A DNA stretch of 6,415 nucleotides from Myxococcales bacterium (lineage in GTDB: Bacteria > Myxococcota > Polyangia > Polyangiales > Polyangiaceae): NCBI GenBank assembly GCA_020430865.1, contig JAGQIY010000559.1:1-6415 (forward strand), in the 5' to 3' direction. Below the pieces are notes generated by a model. That model was not told the origin of the DNA. It ran no database searches and was given only the letters and a program-made list of their open reading frames with translations. Of this stretch, positions 5,339 to 6,415 are shown piece after piece. Within the stretch, counting starts at the first letter, position 1. Each line of letters begins with the position of its first letter. A program made the position numbers and the translations under genes.

Positions 5339-6415
5339 ATGAGTCAGCGACGGGGACAAAGTTGGCGGAGCAACTGCCTGAGGAGTGGCGCCGCCGCGGC
5401 GCTCGCCAGCGCGGTGCTGCTCAGCGCCGGAGCCGCTCACGCCTCCGGCTTCTCCGTCGCTCGCTTCGGCAGCGAGCACGGCACCCCGATGACCACCAAC
5501 GGCACCAGCCTGTACTACAACCCGGGCGGCTTCGCTGCGAGCGACGGCACTCATGTCTTCATCGACATCACGGCGGCGTGGCGCTCCGCCAGCTATCAGC
5601 ACACGGAAGCGCCAACGGACTACTCGGCCGACCCGAGCAACCCGGATGCAGACCTGGCTCGCGAAGCCAACACGGCCGAGGGCTCGCTGTTCAACGTCAT
5701 CCCCTCCCCTTCCGCCTTCGTCACCACCAAGCTCGGTGACCTCGGCTTGGCCCTCGGCTTCTTCACGCCGTTCGGCGGCGCGGCGAAGTGGGACAAGAAC
5801 GACGACTTCAAGGATCAGACGCGGTATCAGGGGCTCTACGACGGCGGCCAGCGCTGGTACACCATCGACGGCCAGCTGCGTACGTCGTACCTGAGCCTTG
5901 GCGTCGGCTACAATCTCCCGGACGCGGGTCTGTCCTTCGGCGTGTCGGGCAACATGCTGATCTCGCTGGTGCAGACCCTGCGTGCAAGGAACGTCGCGGG
6001 CAACGACAACATCCAGCGCGAGGGCCGAACCTACCTCGATGCCTCGGGGATCGACTGGTCGTTCGGGCTCGGAGTGCGCTGGGCGGCACCAGAAGACAAG
6101 GTCGTCGTTGGAGCGTCCTGGCAGTCGGCGCCCAACTTCAACGGGGAAATGCGCCTCAACGGCACGCTGACCAACGTGTACGGCCCTCAAGACGCGCTCG
6201 CCGGCGGAAGCTCTGGCCCCACCGACTTCACCACCGCGCTCCCTCACGTGTTCCGTCTCGGTGCGGAGTACAAAGTGAACGACACGCTGCAGCTGCGCCT
6301 GTTCGGCGACTACCAGAACTGGAGCGTGCTCGAGGACCAGTGCGTGGTCAAAGAGGGCGGCACCTGTGACATCCAGCCGGATGGCTCGGATCCGAATCGC
6401 GCTGGCACGGTCAAC
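5339..6415 (+). CDS. OmpP1/FadL-family outer-membrane protein (3' truncated)
   Basis: The frame is open from the ATG at 5339 to the window edge (359 codons, no stop), so the C-terminus is missing. A long signal peptide (Arg-rich 1-15, hydrophobic 17-33) probably ends at AHA/SGF (35/36). The mature start SGFSVARFG and the YYNPGGFA motif at 59-66 match the N-terminal hatch region and the NPA/NPG motif of FadL-type channels. Later sequence shows alternating strands rich in aromatic residues and Gly, with polar loops, as in a β-barrel. C335 and C343 lie in what looks like a surface loop and could form a disulfide. The family imports hydrophobic molecules such as long-chain fatty acids across the outer membrane; the substrate here is not readable. 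Full-length members usually have 400-500 residues, so 50-150 residues are probably missing. It is divergent from the lipoprotein cluster. Confidence 0.88.
   Translation, partial: MSQRRGQSWRSNCLRSGAAAALASAVLLSAGAAHASGFSVARFGSEHGTPMTTNGTSLYYNPGGFAASDGTHVFIDITAAWRSASYQHTEAPTDYSADPSNPDADLAREANTAEGSLFNVIPSPSAFVTTKLGDLGLALGFFTPFGGAAKWDKNDDFKDQTRYQGLYDGGQRWYTIDGQLRTSYLSLGVGYNLPDAGLSFGVSGNMLISLVQTLRARNVAGNDNIQREGRTYLDASGIDWSFGLGVRWAAPEDKVVVGASWQSAPNFNGEMRLNGTLTNVYGPQDALAGGSSGPTDFTTALPHVFRLGAEYKVNDTLQLRLFGDYQNWSVLEDQCVVKEGGTCDIQPDGSDPNRAGTVN

Noticed and set aside
5107..5340. Upstream extension of the lipoprotein frame to an ATG at 5340
   Set aside because: It would bury the signal peptide behind 78 residues of Arg-rich non-protein-like sequence and cover the divergent promoter region.
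5228..6247. Long minus-strand open frame (339 codons) opposite the FadL-like gene
   Set aside because: Its Arg/Val/Gly/Ala-rich composition is typical of an antisense shadow in GC-rich DNA. The + strand frame has a signal peptide, a Shine-Dalgarno and FadL-family features.

Overview
This is a GC-rich, gene-dense bacterial chromosomal window with strong third-position G/C bias. Two exported lipoproteins, an OmpP1/FadL-type outer-membrane protein, a fused chorismate mutase/prephenate dehydratase and a single-domain SCP2 protein together suggest a Gram-negative bacterium, most likely a myxobacterium (Myxococcota, formerly Deltaproteobacteria). That assignment rests on gene content and style, not on a marker gene. 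I see no mobile element, tRNA, rRNA or CRISPR array.

Layout, left to right. (1) The last 28 codons of a + strand gene (3-89) are followed by a GC-rich hairpin. (2) A 108-residue SCP2 sterol/lipid-carrier domain protein (238-564, +) has a clean Shine-Dalgarno and is closed by a textbook intrinsic terminator (625-670). (3) Two adjacent + strand genes of unknown function (726-1493 and 1565-2248) are clear paralogues. Their C-terminal 146 residues align without a gap at about 48% identity, while their N-termini are unrelated and low-complexity. (4) 32 bases on lies pheA (2281-3414, +), the bifunctional P-protein of phenylalanine synthesis with an ACT regulatory domain. (5) Convergent to pheA is a leftward cluster: a cysteine-rich lipoprotein (5106-4366), a TerB-like acidic helical protein (4369-3971) that overlaps it by 4 bases (ATGA), and an FKBP-type peptidyl-prolyl isomerase lipoprotein (3916-3440). 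(6) A 232-base divergent intergenic region (5107-5338) carries several inverted repeats. (7) An OmpP1/FadL-like outer-membrane channel (5339 to the window end, +) is cut off by the edge.

How the genes relate. The paralogue pair and pheA may be cotranscribed, judging by spacing alone; nothing in the paralogues points to amino-acid metabolism. The leftward cluster and the divergent FadL-like gene share an envelope theme: lipoprotein, periplasmic folding catalyst, outer-membrane channel. The least explained element is the tandem paralogue pair, which matches no family I recognise. The rest is recognisable housekeeping or envelope functions, and I see no convincing evidence for a new defence or mobile system here.
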